Source: Methylococcaceae bacterium
GTDB taxonomy: Bacteria; Pseudomonadota; Gammaproteobacteria; Methylococcales; Methylomonadaceae
Assembly (NCBI GenBank): GCA_021647145.1
Contig: JAKIVF010000021.1
Coordinates: 1 to 37,178 of the forward strand
DNA length: 37,178 bases
Direction of reading: 5' to 3'
Made by a program: the position numbers and the translations under genes. The notes beneath the pieces were generated by a model. It searched no databases and was not told where the DNA came from. It worked only from the letters and a program-made list of their open reading frames with translations. Positions 7,166 through 16,065 of this stretch are shown here, one piece after another. The first letter of the stretch is position 1. Every line of letters starts with the position of its first letter.

Positions 7166-10100
7166 TTAGCGGTATCTCACCTGAACATTATCAGTTAAAA
7201 AAAGCTTTGTTAAACCTGCAATTAATTCATCTGTTGGATGAACTCGCCATTCATCACCCAATTGTAAAGAAGCTTTTGCTTCATTTGAACAATAAGCTAT
7301 TTGCAGAGGGCAGTTCCCGCCTATAAATGGTTTTAAAATGTCTTTTAAATCTTCAACCAAAGGCTTTATAGCCAATTGGTTTTTTACTCCTTCAAGATTT
7401 AATACTATACTTCTAGCAAATAACTCTCTTGCCTCTTCAAAAGTATATAACCTATCTGCTCTTAAACTAAAACCACCAGAGAAATCATTTGCTTCTAAAG
7501 GACCTTCTGCAACTATAATGGTATCTTTTAATAAAATATGTTTATAGGCTTCAAAGGTTTTACTAAAAGCTGCAACTTCTAATCTTCCAGTTTTGTCATC
7601 CAGAGTTGCAAACCCCATCATCGTTCCTTTTTTAGTTTGTCTGACTCTCATTTCAACAACTAAACCCACAACCCTAGCTTCCATTTTAGCTTTTGATCTT
7701 TCTGCATCAGCGAGCAAAGAAGCGATACTCGCATTTCGAATATGCTTTAATTCATCTTCATATTGCTCTATAGGGTGGCCTGTTAAATATAGACCTAATG
7801 TTATTTTTTCTGCATCAAGTCTTTCTTTTTCTGTCCATGGCTCAATGGTGGTTTCATAGGCTTCCGAATCATCACTATTATCAACATTAACAGATAAACT
7901 AAACATATCATTTTGTCCGGTCAGACTCATTTTTCCATGCTGATCTGCCACCCTTAACACAGTAGGTAATTCAGCTAAATGAGCGGCCCTATTATCATTA
8001 ATATTATCAAAAGCCCCCCCCTTTATTAGAGCTTCTAGCACTCTTTTATTTACCTTGCGTAATTCAACACGTTTACATAAATCATAAAGTCCAATGAAAG
8101 GGCCATTTTCTTCCCGCTCCTTAATTAAATCTTCTATGGCGGCTTCACCGATTCCTTTAATAGCACCAATTCCATAGAGAATCTCATTTTTCTCATTTAT
8201 AGTAAATTTAAAATTTGACTGGTTAATGTCGGGGGGATACAAGGTTAATTTCATTTCCTTGCATTCTTCAATTAAGATGACAACCTTATCTGTATTGTCC
8301 ATATCAGATGACATCACCGCCGCCATAAATGCTGCTGGATAATGACGTTTGAGCCATGCCGTTTGATAAGCTATTAAAGCATATGCAGCAGAATGAGATT
8401 TATTAAACCCATAGCCTGCAAATTTTTCCATTAAATCAAAAACATAAGTAGCTATTGACTCATCAATTTGATTGCTAATAGCACCTTCCGTGAAAATTGT
8501 CCGCTGTTTAGCCATTTCTTCAGGTTTTTTCTTACCCATGGCTCGACGCAACATATCCGCGCCCCCTAAGGTGTAGCCTGCCAATTCCCTTGCAATTTGC
8601 ATCACCTGCTCCTGATATAAAATAACACCATTCGTTGGGCTTAAAATATCAACTAACAATGGGTGTGCATATTCAGCTTTAGCTCCATGCTTTACATTAA
8701 TATAATCATCAACCATACCTGATTCTAATGGGCCTGGCCTAAACAAAGCAACTAGCGCAATAATGTCGTCGAAACAATCAGGCTTTAGTTTCCTGATCAA
8801 TTCTTTCATTCCTCGAGACTCCAGTTGAAATACAGCTGTTGTCTGACATTTTATAAATATTTCGTCGTAGGTTGTTTCATCATCACGAGGAATCTGAGTT
8901 ATATCGACTAAGGGTTCATTATATTGTTTTTTTCGTGCATTAATGGTCTGCAATGCCCAATCAATAATGGTTAAAGTCCTTAATCCTAAAAAATCAAACT
9001 TAACCAGACCCACGGCTTCTACATCATCTTTATCAAACTGGGTGACTAAGTTACCACCATCCTCTTCACAATAAAGTGGTGAAAAATCTGTCAGTTTAGT
9101 TGGAGATATAACAACACCACCCGCATGTTTTCCAGCATTTCTTGATATTCCTTCCAAAGAAAGAGCCATATCAATCAATGACTTTACATCCTCTTCTGAC
9201 TCGTAACGTTGTTTTAAATCAGGACTTTCCTGTAATGCTTTAGTTAGCGTCATTCCTATTTCAAATGGCACTAATTTAGCCAGCCCATCGACAAACCCAT
9301 AAGAAAATGAAGAAACTCGACCTACATCTCGTATCACCGCCTTAGCAGCCATTGATCCATAGGTAATAATTTGTGAGACATGATCTCGTCCATAATATCT
9401 GGCGACATAATCAATCACTTCATCTCGCCTATCCATGCAAAAATCAATATCAAAATCTGGCATAGAAACCCGTTCTGGGTTTAAAAAACGTTCGAATAAT
9501 AAATCAAACTCTATTGGGTCAAGGTCTGTAATTTTAAGTGCATAGGCAACTAAGGAGCCAGCCCCTGACCCCCTACCCGGCCCAACGGGAATCAATTGAC
9601 TTTTAGCCCACTGAATAAAGTCAGCAACAATCATAAAATAGCCGGGAAAACCCATTTGAGTGATTACGTTTAACTCTAACTCTAATCGGTCAGCATAGAC
9701 TTTAAAATTCTCTTCTTTCGTTCCCTCTCCAACTGCAGGATATTGTTGTAACCTTTCATCAAGCCCTTTTTTTGATGCATCAATAAAAAACTCGTCTAAG
9801 GTCATTCCTTCAGGAACAGGGAAATCGGGTAAATAATTTTTACCTAAGGTGAGTTCAACATTACACCGCTTAGCAATTTCTATGGTATTTTCTAAAGCTT
9901 CTGGAATATCTGAAAACAATTCCAGCATCTCTTCTGTACTTCGAAGATATTGTTGATTGGTATAATTTTTTGGTCGTCTTGTGTCATCCAGAACTCTTCC
10001 CTGGTTAATACAGACACGTACTTCATGTGAGTCAAAATCCGCTTTATCTAAAAACCGCACATCATTAGTGGCTACAACTGGCAAATCAAGTTTTAGAGCT

Positions 10101-10660
10101 AGTTCTACGGCAGACTGGAGATAACGCTCTTCCTCATTCTTCCCTACCCGTTGTATTTCAAGATAAAAACTCTGATCAAAAATTGACATCCAATAAGATG
10201 CACATTGTTCGGCAATTTCATACTTATCCGCTAAAAGAGCAATGCCCACATCACCTTCCATTCCTGCTGAGATTGCAATCAATCCTTGATGGTTAGCCTT
10301 AATCCACTCCTTGTTTATCATCGGAACACCTTGATATTGTCCCTCCTGATAAGCTTTAGAAACTAACTCTGTTAGTGTTGTATAGCCTTTGTTATCTCTA
10401 GCAATTAAGGTTAGTCTAAAAGGTTTTTCAAGATCTTCGGCATTAACTATATAAACATCTGAACCTACAATAGCCTTAACACCCTGAGATTGGGTTGCTT
10501 GATAAAATTTAACTAATGAAAAAAGATTTGATTGCTCGGTTAGTGCAACAGCAGGCATATTAAAACCAAGCAATTTCTTAACTAAAGGTTTTATTTTTAC
10601 AATTCCATCGACTAATGAGAATTCAGAATGAACGCGTAAATGAACAAACTCAGGTTTCAT
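7166..10660 (-). CDS. dnaE: DNA polymerase III subunit alpha
   Basis: 1164 aa (E. coli DnaE 1160), the replicative polymerase. Order: PHP domain at the N-terminus (HLRVHSEFSLVDG), palm with catalytic aspartates in MPDFDIDFCMDRRDEV (about 400) and VKFDFLGLRTLTIID (about 550), the fingers signature GFNKSHSAAYALIAYQTAWLK, a helix-hairpin-helix region (GIGAIKGIGEAAIEDL), and an OB-fold (ARVVGLVVEMRVRQTKKGTM) with a beta-clamp-binding zone behind it. It completes the lpxA-rnhB-dnaE order of gammaproteobacteria. The start ATG is clear by homology (MKPEFVHLRVHSEFS); I see no strong Shine-Dalgarno sequence. A 334-bp gap with two hairpin elements separates it from rnhB, so it probably has its own promoter. 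Confidence 0.98.
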   Translation of the reverse strand: MKPEFVHLRVHSEFSLVDGIVKIKPLVKKLLGFNMPAVALTEQSNLFSLVKFYQATQSQGVKAIVGSDVYIVNAEDLEKPFRLTLIARDNKGYTTLTELVSKAYQEGQYQGVPMINKEWIKANHQGLIAISAGMEGDVGIALLADKYEIAEQCASYWMSIFDQSFYLEIQRVGKNEEERYLQSAVELALKLDLPVVATNDVRFLDKADFDSHEVRVCINQGRVLDDTRRPKNYTNQQYLRSTEEMLELFSDIPEALENTIEIAKRCNVELTLGKNYLPDFPVPEGMTLDEFFIDASKKGLDERLQQYPAVGEGTKEENFKVYADRLELELNVITQMGFPGYFMIVADFIQWAKSQLIPVGPGRGSGAGSLVAYALKITDLDPIEFDLLFERFLNPERVSMPDFDIDFCMDRRDEVIDYVARYYGRDHVSQIITYGSMAAKAVIRDVGRVSSFSYGFVDGLAKLVPFEIGMTLTKALQESPDLKQRYESEEDVKSLIDMALSLEGISRNAGKHAGGVVISPTKLTDFSPLYCEEDGGNLVTQFDKDDVEAVGLVKFDFLGLRTLTIIDWALQTINARKKQYNEPLVDITQIPRDDETTYDEIFIKCQTTAVFQLESRGMKELIRKLKPDCFDDIIALVALFRPGPLESGMVDDYINVKHGAKAEYAHPLLVDILSPTNGVILYQEQVMQIARELAGYTLGGADMLRRAMGKKKPEEMAKQRTIFTEGAISNQIDESIATYVFDLMEKFAGYGFNKSHSAAYALIAYQTAWLKRHYPAAFMAAVMSSDMDNTDKVVILIEECKEMKLTLYPPDINQSNFKFTINEKNEILYGIGAIKGIGEAAIEDLIKEREENGPFIGLYDLCKRVELRKVNKRVLEALIKGGAFDNINDNRAAHLAELPTVLRVADQHGKMSLTGQNDMFSLSVNVDNSDDSEAYETTIEPWTEKERLDAEKITLGLYLTGHPIEQYEDELKHIRNASIASLLADAERSKAKMEARVVGLVVEMRVRQTKKGTMMGFATLDDKTGRLEVAAFSKTFEAYKHILLKDTIIVAEGPLEANDFSGGFSLRADRLYTFEEARELFARSIVLNLEGVKNQLAIKPLVEDLKDILKPFIGGNCPLQIAYCSNEAKASLQLGDEWRVHPTDELIAGLTKLFLTDNVQVRYR

Positions 10661-10727
10661 GAAGACATTTTTATATATGACGATTTGATTTTTCTGTTAA
10701 AGAAAGTGAGGGTTTTTTCGCCTAAGA

Positions 10728-10879
10728 ACCCAAGTAATTTTATTTTGACTGTTTTATGCAGGATTTTTTATTCTATTCAAGGTGTAAAACAGACGCATAG
10801 CTGGCTATGCAACTATTTTTTATAACAAAGAAGAGGATTAAAAAGACAAATAAAACCTTTAAAATAATGTTACTTGGGT
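10728..10879. repeat. 152-bp imperfect palindromic element between rnhB and dnaE
   Basis: Outer arms ACCCAAGTAA (10728-10737) and TTACTTGGGT (10870-10879) are perfect inverted copies. The centre GCATAGCTGGCTATGC (10795-10810) is a 7-bp palindrome with a 2-nt loop. The element is symmetric about position 10803, with partial pairing in between. No ORF. It looks like a foldback/MITE-like or REP-like intergenic repeat and lies in the likely dnaE promoter region. Confidence 0.5.
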
Positions 10880-10954
10880 ACTTGAATTATACTAGTTGCA
10901 TAAATCGTTGACATTAAACTGGAAATTTCATTGATTAGGTAGCCGTCTTTTTAG

Positions 10955-10976
10955 TAACCCAACATAAGTTGGGTTA
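10955..10976 (-). terminator. Hairpin downstream of rnhB
   Basis: Perfect 9-bp arms TAACCCAAC / GTTGGGTTA around a 4-nt loop, about 20 bp beyond the rnhB stop on the minus strand. No strong U-run follows, so a weak or Rho-assisted terminator, or a small repeat, is possible. Confidence 0.45.
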
Positions 10977-10994
10977 ACGATAGAACCACCCAAC

Positions 10995-11567
10995 CTACAA
11001 AGCTAACTGCTTTTTTACAGGAGAATATGATCGTCTATGCTGTTCAGTTACCCCTAAACTGGCTAACCTTTCCAAGTGTAGTTTTGTTGGATAACCTTTA
11101 TGCTTTGAAAACTCATAGCCGGGATATAATAAATCTAAAGTCCTCATTTCTTCATCTCTTGCTACTTTAGCTAAAATTGAAGCTGCTGAAATTTCAGCCA
11201 CTTTAGAGTCCCCCTGAATAATTGTTTCACCAGGACTAACTATATCAGGATAAAAAGTGCCATCCACTTGAACCCAATCAGGAATAATTTGAAGTTGGGA
11301 ATAAGCTCTTTTCATTGCTAATAAGGTAGCTTGAAGAATATTCAACCGATCTATTTCACTGGGTTCTGCCCTGCCTATAGCCCAAGCCAACGCATATTCC
11401 TGAATCAAACTAGAAAATTCTTGTCGTTTCTTGGCAGACAGTTTTTTAGAATCTGTTAAACCAGAAATAGGTTTATCTTTATCTAAAATAACAGCCGCAG
11501 CAACGACAGCTCCAACTATACATCCTCTTCCAACTTCATCAATACCAGCTATAACTTGAGAGTTTAT
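10995..11567 (-). CDS. rnhB: Ribonuclease HII (apparent ATA start)
   Basis: RNase HII nicks RNA in RNA/DNA hybrids and removes single ribonucleotides. Reading upstream of the only standard start (TTG at 11408), the same frame continues through VIAGIDEVGRGCIVGAVVAA, the catalytic N-terminus with D and E of DEVGRG, back to a TAG inside lpxA. No ATG, GTG or TTG lies between. The best start is ATA at 11567-11565, giving 190 aa (E. coli 198) beginning (M)NSQVIAGIDEVGRG; ATA overlaps the lpxA stop as ATAA, and GAGGA lies about 10 nt upstream. An ATG-to-ATA change in an original ATGA overlap would explain this. The third acidic residue (VQVDGTFYPD) and the DSKVAEISAASILAKVARD motif are intact. Confidence 0.85.
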   Translation of the reverse strand: MNSQVIAGIDEVGRGCIVGAVVAAAVILDKDKPISGLTDSKKLSAKKRQEFSSLIQEYALAWAIGRAEPSEIDRLNILQATLLAMKRAYSQLQIIPDWVQVDGTFYPDIVSPGETIIQGDSKVAEISAASILAKVARDEEMRTLDLLYPGYEFSKHKGYPTKLHLERLASLGVTEQHRRSYSPVKKQLAL

Positions 11568-12334
11568 CTTAAAATTCCTCGCGTAACATTGCGTAAAAAA
11601 CTAACCATATCTGACAACTCTTTACTTTCACCGGCAAGGTCTTCCATTTCTTCTATTGCATCTTCTAGACGCATATTAGTTTTATACAAAATTTTATAGG
11701 CTTTTCTTATTTGCCGTACCACTTCTGGTGAAATACCTATCCTTTCCATTCCTACAGAATTTATCCCATAGGGACGAGTTGGTCTTCCTCCAACCATAAC
11801 AAATGGAGGGATATCTTGTGTAATGGCACTCCCCATAGCAGAAAAACTATAAGCACCTATTTGAGTAAACTGATGGACTAAAGTGAAACCGCCTAAAATA
11901 GCATGATCACCTAAATGAACATGACCAGCAATAGAGGCACCATTAGCCATAATGACATGATCACCAATCATACAGTCATGAGCAACATGAGTATAAGCCA
12001 TAAATAAATTATCGCTACCAATTAAAGTTAGTCCTCTGTCTTGCAAAGTCCCTCTATGCATTGTTGTAAACTCACGGATAATATTTCTATCGCCAATCTC
12101 TAGCCGTGTTTCTTCATCAGCATATTTCTGATCCTGAGGATCTTCACCAATTGAGCTAAACTGATAAATATGATTATCTTTTCCTATTGCCGTTGAACCT
12201 TTAATAACAACATGCGGCCCAATAACGGATCCTGAGTCAATTTGTACATCAGCACCAATAATAGAAAAAGGCCCAATGGTCACATCGTCAGCTATTTCCG
12301 CATTTAAATCAACAATTGCTTTAGAATCAATCAA
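11564..12334 (-). CDS. lpxA: UDP-N-acetylglucosamine acyltransferase
   Basis: 256 aa (E. coli 262). First step of lipid A synthesis: transfers a 3-hydroxyacyl chain from ACP to UDP-GlcNAc. The N-terminal two thirds are hexapeptide repeats forming a left-handed beta helix (GPFSIIGADVQIDSGSVIGPH...), with catalytic His in YTHVAHDCMIG and the substrate motif IREFTTMHRGT. The C-terminus is the helical RNVTRGILR end of the family. The start is TTG at 12334, 1 nt after the fabZ stop, and the alignment (MIDSKAIVDLNAEI) supports it. The 3' end overlaps the proposed rnhB start. lpxB does not follow, unlike in E. coli. Confidence 0.96.
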   Translation of the reverse strand: MIDSKAIVDLNAEIADDVTIGPFSIIGADVQIDSGSVIGPHVVIKGSTAIGKDNHIYQFSSIGEDPQDQKYADEETRLEIGDRNIIREFTTMHRGTLQDRGLTLIGSDNLFMAYTHVAHDCMIGDHVIMANGASIAGHVHLGDHAILGGFTLVHQFTQIGAYSFSAMGSAITQDIPPFVMVGGRPTRPYGINSVGMERIGISPEVVRQIRKAYKILYKTNMRLEDAIEEMEDLAGESKELSDMVSFLRNVTRGILR

Positions 12335-12335
12335 A

Positions 12336-12779
12336 CTATTCTACCACTGCTGCACACATAATATTTGCACTTGCCGCAAGTTGACCATCAACTTCAGCTC
12401 GACATTCAAAAGTCCATATATTTCGTCTGCTTTTAATATAAATAACGTCTAACATTAATTGATCTCCAGGCCCCACTTGTTTCTTAAAACGTGCTTTATC
12501 AATACCTGCTAAAAAGTAAGTCGTCCCTGCTCCAAACTGATCGTCTGATTGCGATGTCAATAAAGCCGTTGCTTGAGCCAAAGCCTCGAGCATTAAAACA
12601 CCTGGAAATATGGGTTGTTTTGGAAAATGCCCTTGAAAAAAAGGTTCATTAAATGTCACATTTTTACAAGCTAACAAACGGGCTTTAGGTTCACATTCTA
12701 TAACTTTATCTACCAATAAAAAAGGATATCTATGAGGCAAAAGTTGTTGAATTTGTAATATATCTAATTGTCCAGCCAT
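12336..12779 (-). CDS. fabZ: 3-hydroxyacyl-[ACP] dehydratase FabZ
   Basis: 147 aa hot-dog fold enzyme that dehydrates 3-hydroxyacyl-ACP in fatty acid elongation. It balances the 3-hydroxyacyl-ACP pool shared with lpxA, its immediate downstream neighbour. Signatures: LLPHRYPFLLVD at the N-terminus, the catalytic His in FQGHFPKQPIFPGVLMLEALAQ and the catalytic Glu within LEALAQ. Usual length and no anomalies. It starts at ATG; the 212 bp upstream (12780-12991) separates it from skp, the place where lpxD sits in many relatives. I see no lpxD remnant there. Confidence 0.96.
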   Translation of the reverse strand: MAGQLDILQIQQLLPHRYPFLLVDKVIECEPKARLLACKNVTFNEPFFQGHFPKQPIFPGVLMLEALAQATALLTSQSDDQFGAGTTYFLAGIDKARFKKQVGPGDQLMLDVIYIKSRRNIWTFECRAEVDGQLAASANIMCAAVVE

Positions 12780-12991
12780 CTATATATACCGGGTATGATT
12801 AATAGTGCAGTAAAAGTAGGCTGGCCTTCCGTTTCTTTGGCAACCCACCAATCGTATGCTAAGAATGTTAGTTAACGATATTCTGATAGCCTAACCTAAG
12901 CGAGAGTTGATGAGCAGCGCCATAAAGAAAAGAAAATAATCTGCTTTACTTCACTTTTAATCGCACCCATAACTACCCACTATTTTAAAAA

Positions 12992-13492
12992 CTAATCTGA
13001 CAAACTTAACAGCTTTTTCTGAACCTGTTCAGTAATATCAATTGTAGGGCTAGCATGAATAACACCATCCGTTAGTATTAAGTCAAATTTTTCATCTTTT
13101 GCTAGAATTTTTACTGCTTCAAAAATTCTGCGCTGCAACTTTCTAAATTCTTCATTATTACGCATATTTAGATCTTCGCTATATTCTTGTTGAGACCTTT
13201 TAGCTTCACGTCTCTTAGCAATGATATCTCTTTCAAGTTTAACCCGCTCTGACTCCCCCATAACGGAAGCATCACGATTTAATTTTTCTTCAAGCTTTTT
13301 TATTTCTTTGCCTTGCGAAATCAGATGTTTATCGCGTGGAGAAAACTCCTTTTCTAATCGTTTTTTTGCTTTCTCAGCTTGTGGTGCTTTTTCAAGAACC
13401 TTGGCTACATTAACAAAACCAATTTTTATCTCGGCATAACTTACGTTAGCTACCAACAAAAGTGCTAAAAATAAAGAAATTCTTTTTTTCAT
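12992..13492 (-). CDS. skp: Periplasmic chaperone Skp/OmpH
   Basis: 166 aa with a signal peptide (MKKRISLFLALLLVANVSYA|EIKIGFV). Skp trimers hold unfolded outer-membrane proteins on their way to BamA. The mature protein begins with the family's IGFVNVAKVLEKAPQ and has a long charged coiled coil (about residues 40-120; KRLEKEFSPRDKHLISQGKE and so on). It then returns to a short beta strand (DLILTDGVIHASPTIDITEQV). The start at 13492 is chosen because AGG lies 6 nt upstream; two earlier in-frame starts (ATG 13495, TTG 13498) lie too close to it. bamA lies upstream on the same strand with a hairpin between the two. Confidence 0.9.
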   Translation of the reverse strand: MKKRISLFLALLLVANVSYAEIKIGFVNVAKVLEKAPQAEKAKKRLEKEFSPRDKHLISQGKEIKKLEEKLNRDASVMGESERVKLERDIIAKRREAKRSQQEYSEDLNMRNNEEFRKLQRRIFEAVKILAKDEKFDLILTDGVIHASPTIDITEQVQKKLLSLSD

Positions 13493-13561
13493 CATCAACC
13501 TATTCTCTACATCATAAAATTATTTGAATATAAAACTAACATTCAAGTGAACAATATACAA

Positions 13562-13595
13562 CCTAACCTAACACAGGATGGGGTGTTAAGTTAGG
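13562..13595 (-). terminator. Hairpin between bamA and skp
   Basis: Arms CCTAACCTAACAC / GTGTTAAGTTAGG pair over 13 bp with one mismatch, around an 8-nt loop. It sits in the 133-bp gap between the bamA stop and the skp start and may reduce read-through or stabilise the bamA 3' end. No strong U-tract on either side. Confidence 0.45.
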
Positions 13596-13625
13596 CGGTA
13601 CAAAAATAAAATACAAATCTTAAAA

Positions 13626-16019
13626 CTAAAACCCAGAACCAAATGAAAACTGAAATAGCTGTTTATCATCACCTTTTTCAATAAGAGTCTCTCCTTTGGG
13701 ACCACCCATTACGTTTTCTTTCGCATTTAAAGGCACAGCAAAACTAATAGACAAAGCACCAAAAGGTGATAGCCATTCTCCAGAAATACCGGCAGAATAT
13801 CTCATTTCTCCAAAGTCAAAACCATCATCAATCATACCTGCATCTACAAAGGCTCCGATCCTTATTGACCTTACATCACTAAAAAAAGGAACAGGGAAAA
13901 ATAATTCTGCCTTTCCGGCAATTTTAGTTGATCCCCCAAAAGCCCTATTTTGGGAATCTCTGGGACCAAGTGTATTATCATCAAACCCACGAACTGATCT
14001 TACACCACCACCATAATAGTGCTCAAAAAAAGGTAATTCATCGGTGTCACCATAGCCATCTCCATAAGCTATTTCTCCCAACAACCTAAAGGTTAAATCT
14101 TTGGCTATAGGAAAATATTGCTGCTGCTTATAAGCAACTTTATAGTAGGTCAAGTCACTCCCAGGAATAGTAGCTAATGCCGATATACGTTGTTGTCCGC
14201 CATCAGTAGGAAAGATTGCCCGGTTCAAAGTATCGTGAGTCCAGCCTATTGAACCAAAAAAAGTGATAAATTTTTCTCCATTTTTACAAATAAAATTTGC
14301 AATCTCATTAGATGATAGCCGTCCTGAACCTGTAGATTCAAATTTTTCTTCATCAAGGGTTCCATTGTTACAGGATGAATTAATTATATCTTCATCCGCT
14401 GTATTTAGTTTAGTATGTCTAAAATCCAGATTAAATCGTAAGCGATCATTTTCATTTAATGGAATACCAAAGTTAAACCCAGAATTAAATACATCGGTCG
14501 AATAACTGGAAATATTTGCTTCCTCCGCATCCCTGGCAGTATAACCAATATCATAGCCTAAACTCACACCATCCAAGGTAAAATAGGGATCAAAGTAGCC
14601 AAAGCTATATCGCGTTGAAACATCACTATTATTAAACGCAAGGTTAATTCTTTTTCCTGTACCAAACACATTATCTTGAGAAACATTGGCATTAAACACA
14701 ACCCCTTGTGTCTGAGAAAACCCGATCCCAGCCATTAGATTACCTGATGATTTTTCAGTAATAGAGTAGTTAACATCAATTTGATCTGATGTACCGACTA
14801 CCGCAGGTGTTTCAACATTAACCTCTTCAAAATACCCTAACCTTTCCAGCCTGGTTTTTGATCGTTCTATTTTTCTTGTTGAAGCCCAACTAGACTCCAT
14901 TTGCCGTAGTTCCCGACGCATAACTTCATCTCTGGTCTTGGTATTACCACTCATGTTAATCCGGTTCACATAAACACGCTTTCCCGGGTCAACAAAAAAG
15001 GTCATCACAACTGTTTTTGATTCCTGATCTATTTCAGGCACCATATTCACATTAGCAAAAACATAGCCTTCATCACCTAATCGATCTGAAATAGCTTTAG
15101 ATGTTTGAGTCGCATTTTTCCGTGAAAAAATTTCGCCAGGCCCTACTTGAACCAAATCAACCATTTCTTCAGGATCAACGATTAGATTCCCCGACAACTT
15201 TACTTTTTCTAAGGTAAATAATTCACCTTCTTTTATATTCACAGTGACATAAATCTCTTTTTTATCGGGCGTTATCGCAACCTGTGTCGATTCAATAGAA
15301 AAATTAATATAGCCACGATCTAAGTAGTATGAGCGCAAGCTTTCAAGGTCAGCAGATAACTTTTGCTTAGCATATTGATCGTCTTTTGTATAAAAAGACA
15401 ACCAGTTTGTAGTACTTAGTTCAAATTCATCCGTTAAAGTTTCATTATCAAAAACTTTATTTCCAATGATATTGATATTTTTAATTTTTGCGACTCGACC
15501 TTCAGAAATATCAATATGTATACCCACCCGGTTTCTAGTCAATTTTGATACTTCTGTTTTTATTTTTAAGCCATATTTTCCATGACTAAAATATTGCCGC
15601 CTTAACTCTTGCTCTACTTTATCTAAAATTTGCCGGTTAAATACTTGTCCTTCTGACAAGCCTATCTGCTTAAGTGCTTTAGTTAAGTCTTCGGTACTTA
15701 GATCACTATTACCTTCAAATATTATTTTTGCAATAGTTGGTCTCTCAACCACGTTCACAACTAACGTTGACCCTTCCCTTTCTAAAGAAATATCACTAAA
15801 AAATCCAGTTTTAAATAAAGATTTGACAGCTAAACTAATACTACTAGAAGAAAATTTTTCTCCAACCGTTACTGGAAGATAGTTATAAACTGTTCCCGCA
15901 GAAATTCTTTGCAACCCTTTAACTTGAATATTTTCAACCAAAAAGCCATCCTCACCTTTTACAGTTTGGAAGCTTAATATTGTCATCAACATTAATAGGT
16001 GAAATATTTTTATTTTCAC
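13626..16019 (-). CDS. bamA: Outer membrane protein assembly factor BamA
   Basis: 797 aa (E. coli 810). Core of the BAM complex that folds beta-barrel proteins into the outer membrane. Signal peptide (MKIKIFHLLMLMTILSFQTVKG), five POTRA domains (about 25-425, beginning FLVENIQVKGLQRISAGTVYNYLPV), then a 16-stranded barrel. The Omp85 lid-lock motif is present as GGVRSVRGFDDNTLGP (about 685-700). The chain ends in an aromatic (FQFSFGSGF), as barrel proteins require. skp follows downstream. In E. coli rseP precedes bamA; here epmA lies upstream, so the locus is rearranged. Confidence 0.97.
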   Translation of the reverse strand: MKIKIFHLLMLMTILSFQTVKGEDGFLVENIQVKGLQRISAGTVYNYLPVTVGEKFSSSSISLAVKSLFKTGFFSDISLEREGSTLVVNVVERPTIAKIIFEGNSDLSTEDLTKALKQIGLSEGQVFNRQILDKVEQELRRQYFSHGKYGLKIKTEVSKLTRNRVGIHIDISEGRVAKIKNINIIGNKVFDNETLTDEFELSTTNWLSFYTKDDQYAKQKLSADLESLRSYYLDRGYINFSIESTQVAITPDKKEIYVTVNIKEGELFTLEKVKLSGNLIVDPEEMVDLVQVGPGEIFSRKNATQTSKAISDRLGDEGYVFANVNMVPEIDQESKTVVMTFFVDPGKRVYVNRINMSGNTKTRDEVMRRELRQMESSWASTRKIERSKTRLERLGYFEEVNVETPAVVGTSDQIDVNYSITEKSSGNLMAGIGFSQTQGVVFNANVSQDNVFGTGKRINLAFNNSDVSTRYSFGYFDPYFTLDGVSLGYDIGYTARDAEEANISSYSTDVFNSGFNFGIPLNENDRLRFNLDFRHTKLNTADEDIINSSCNNGTLDEEKFESTGSGRLSSNEIANFICKNGEKFITFFGSIGWTHDTLNRAIFPTDGGQQRISALATIPGSDLTYYKVAYKQQQYFPIAKDLTFRLLGEIAYGDGYGDTDELPFFEHYYGGGVRSVRGFDDNTLGPRDSQNRAFGGSTKIAGKAELFFPVPFFSDVRSIRIGAFVDAGMIDDGFDFGEMRYSAGISGEWLSPFGALSISFAVPLNAKENVMGGPKGETLIEKGDDKQLFQFSFGSGF

Positions 16020-16065
16020 TAACGTACCCGTTTAAAAAAATTCATAGCCAAATAAAAGAAGTATA

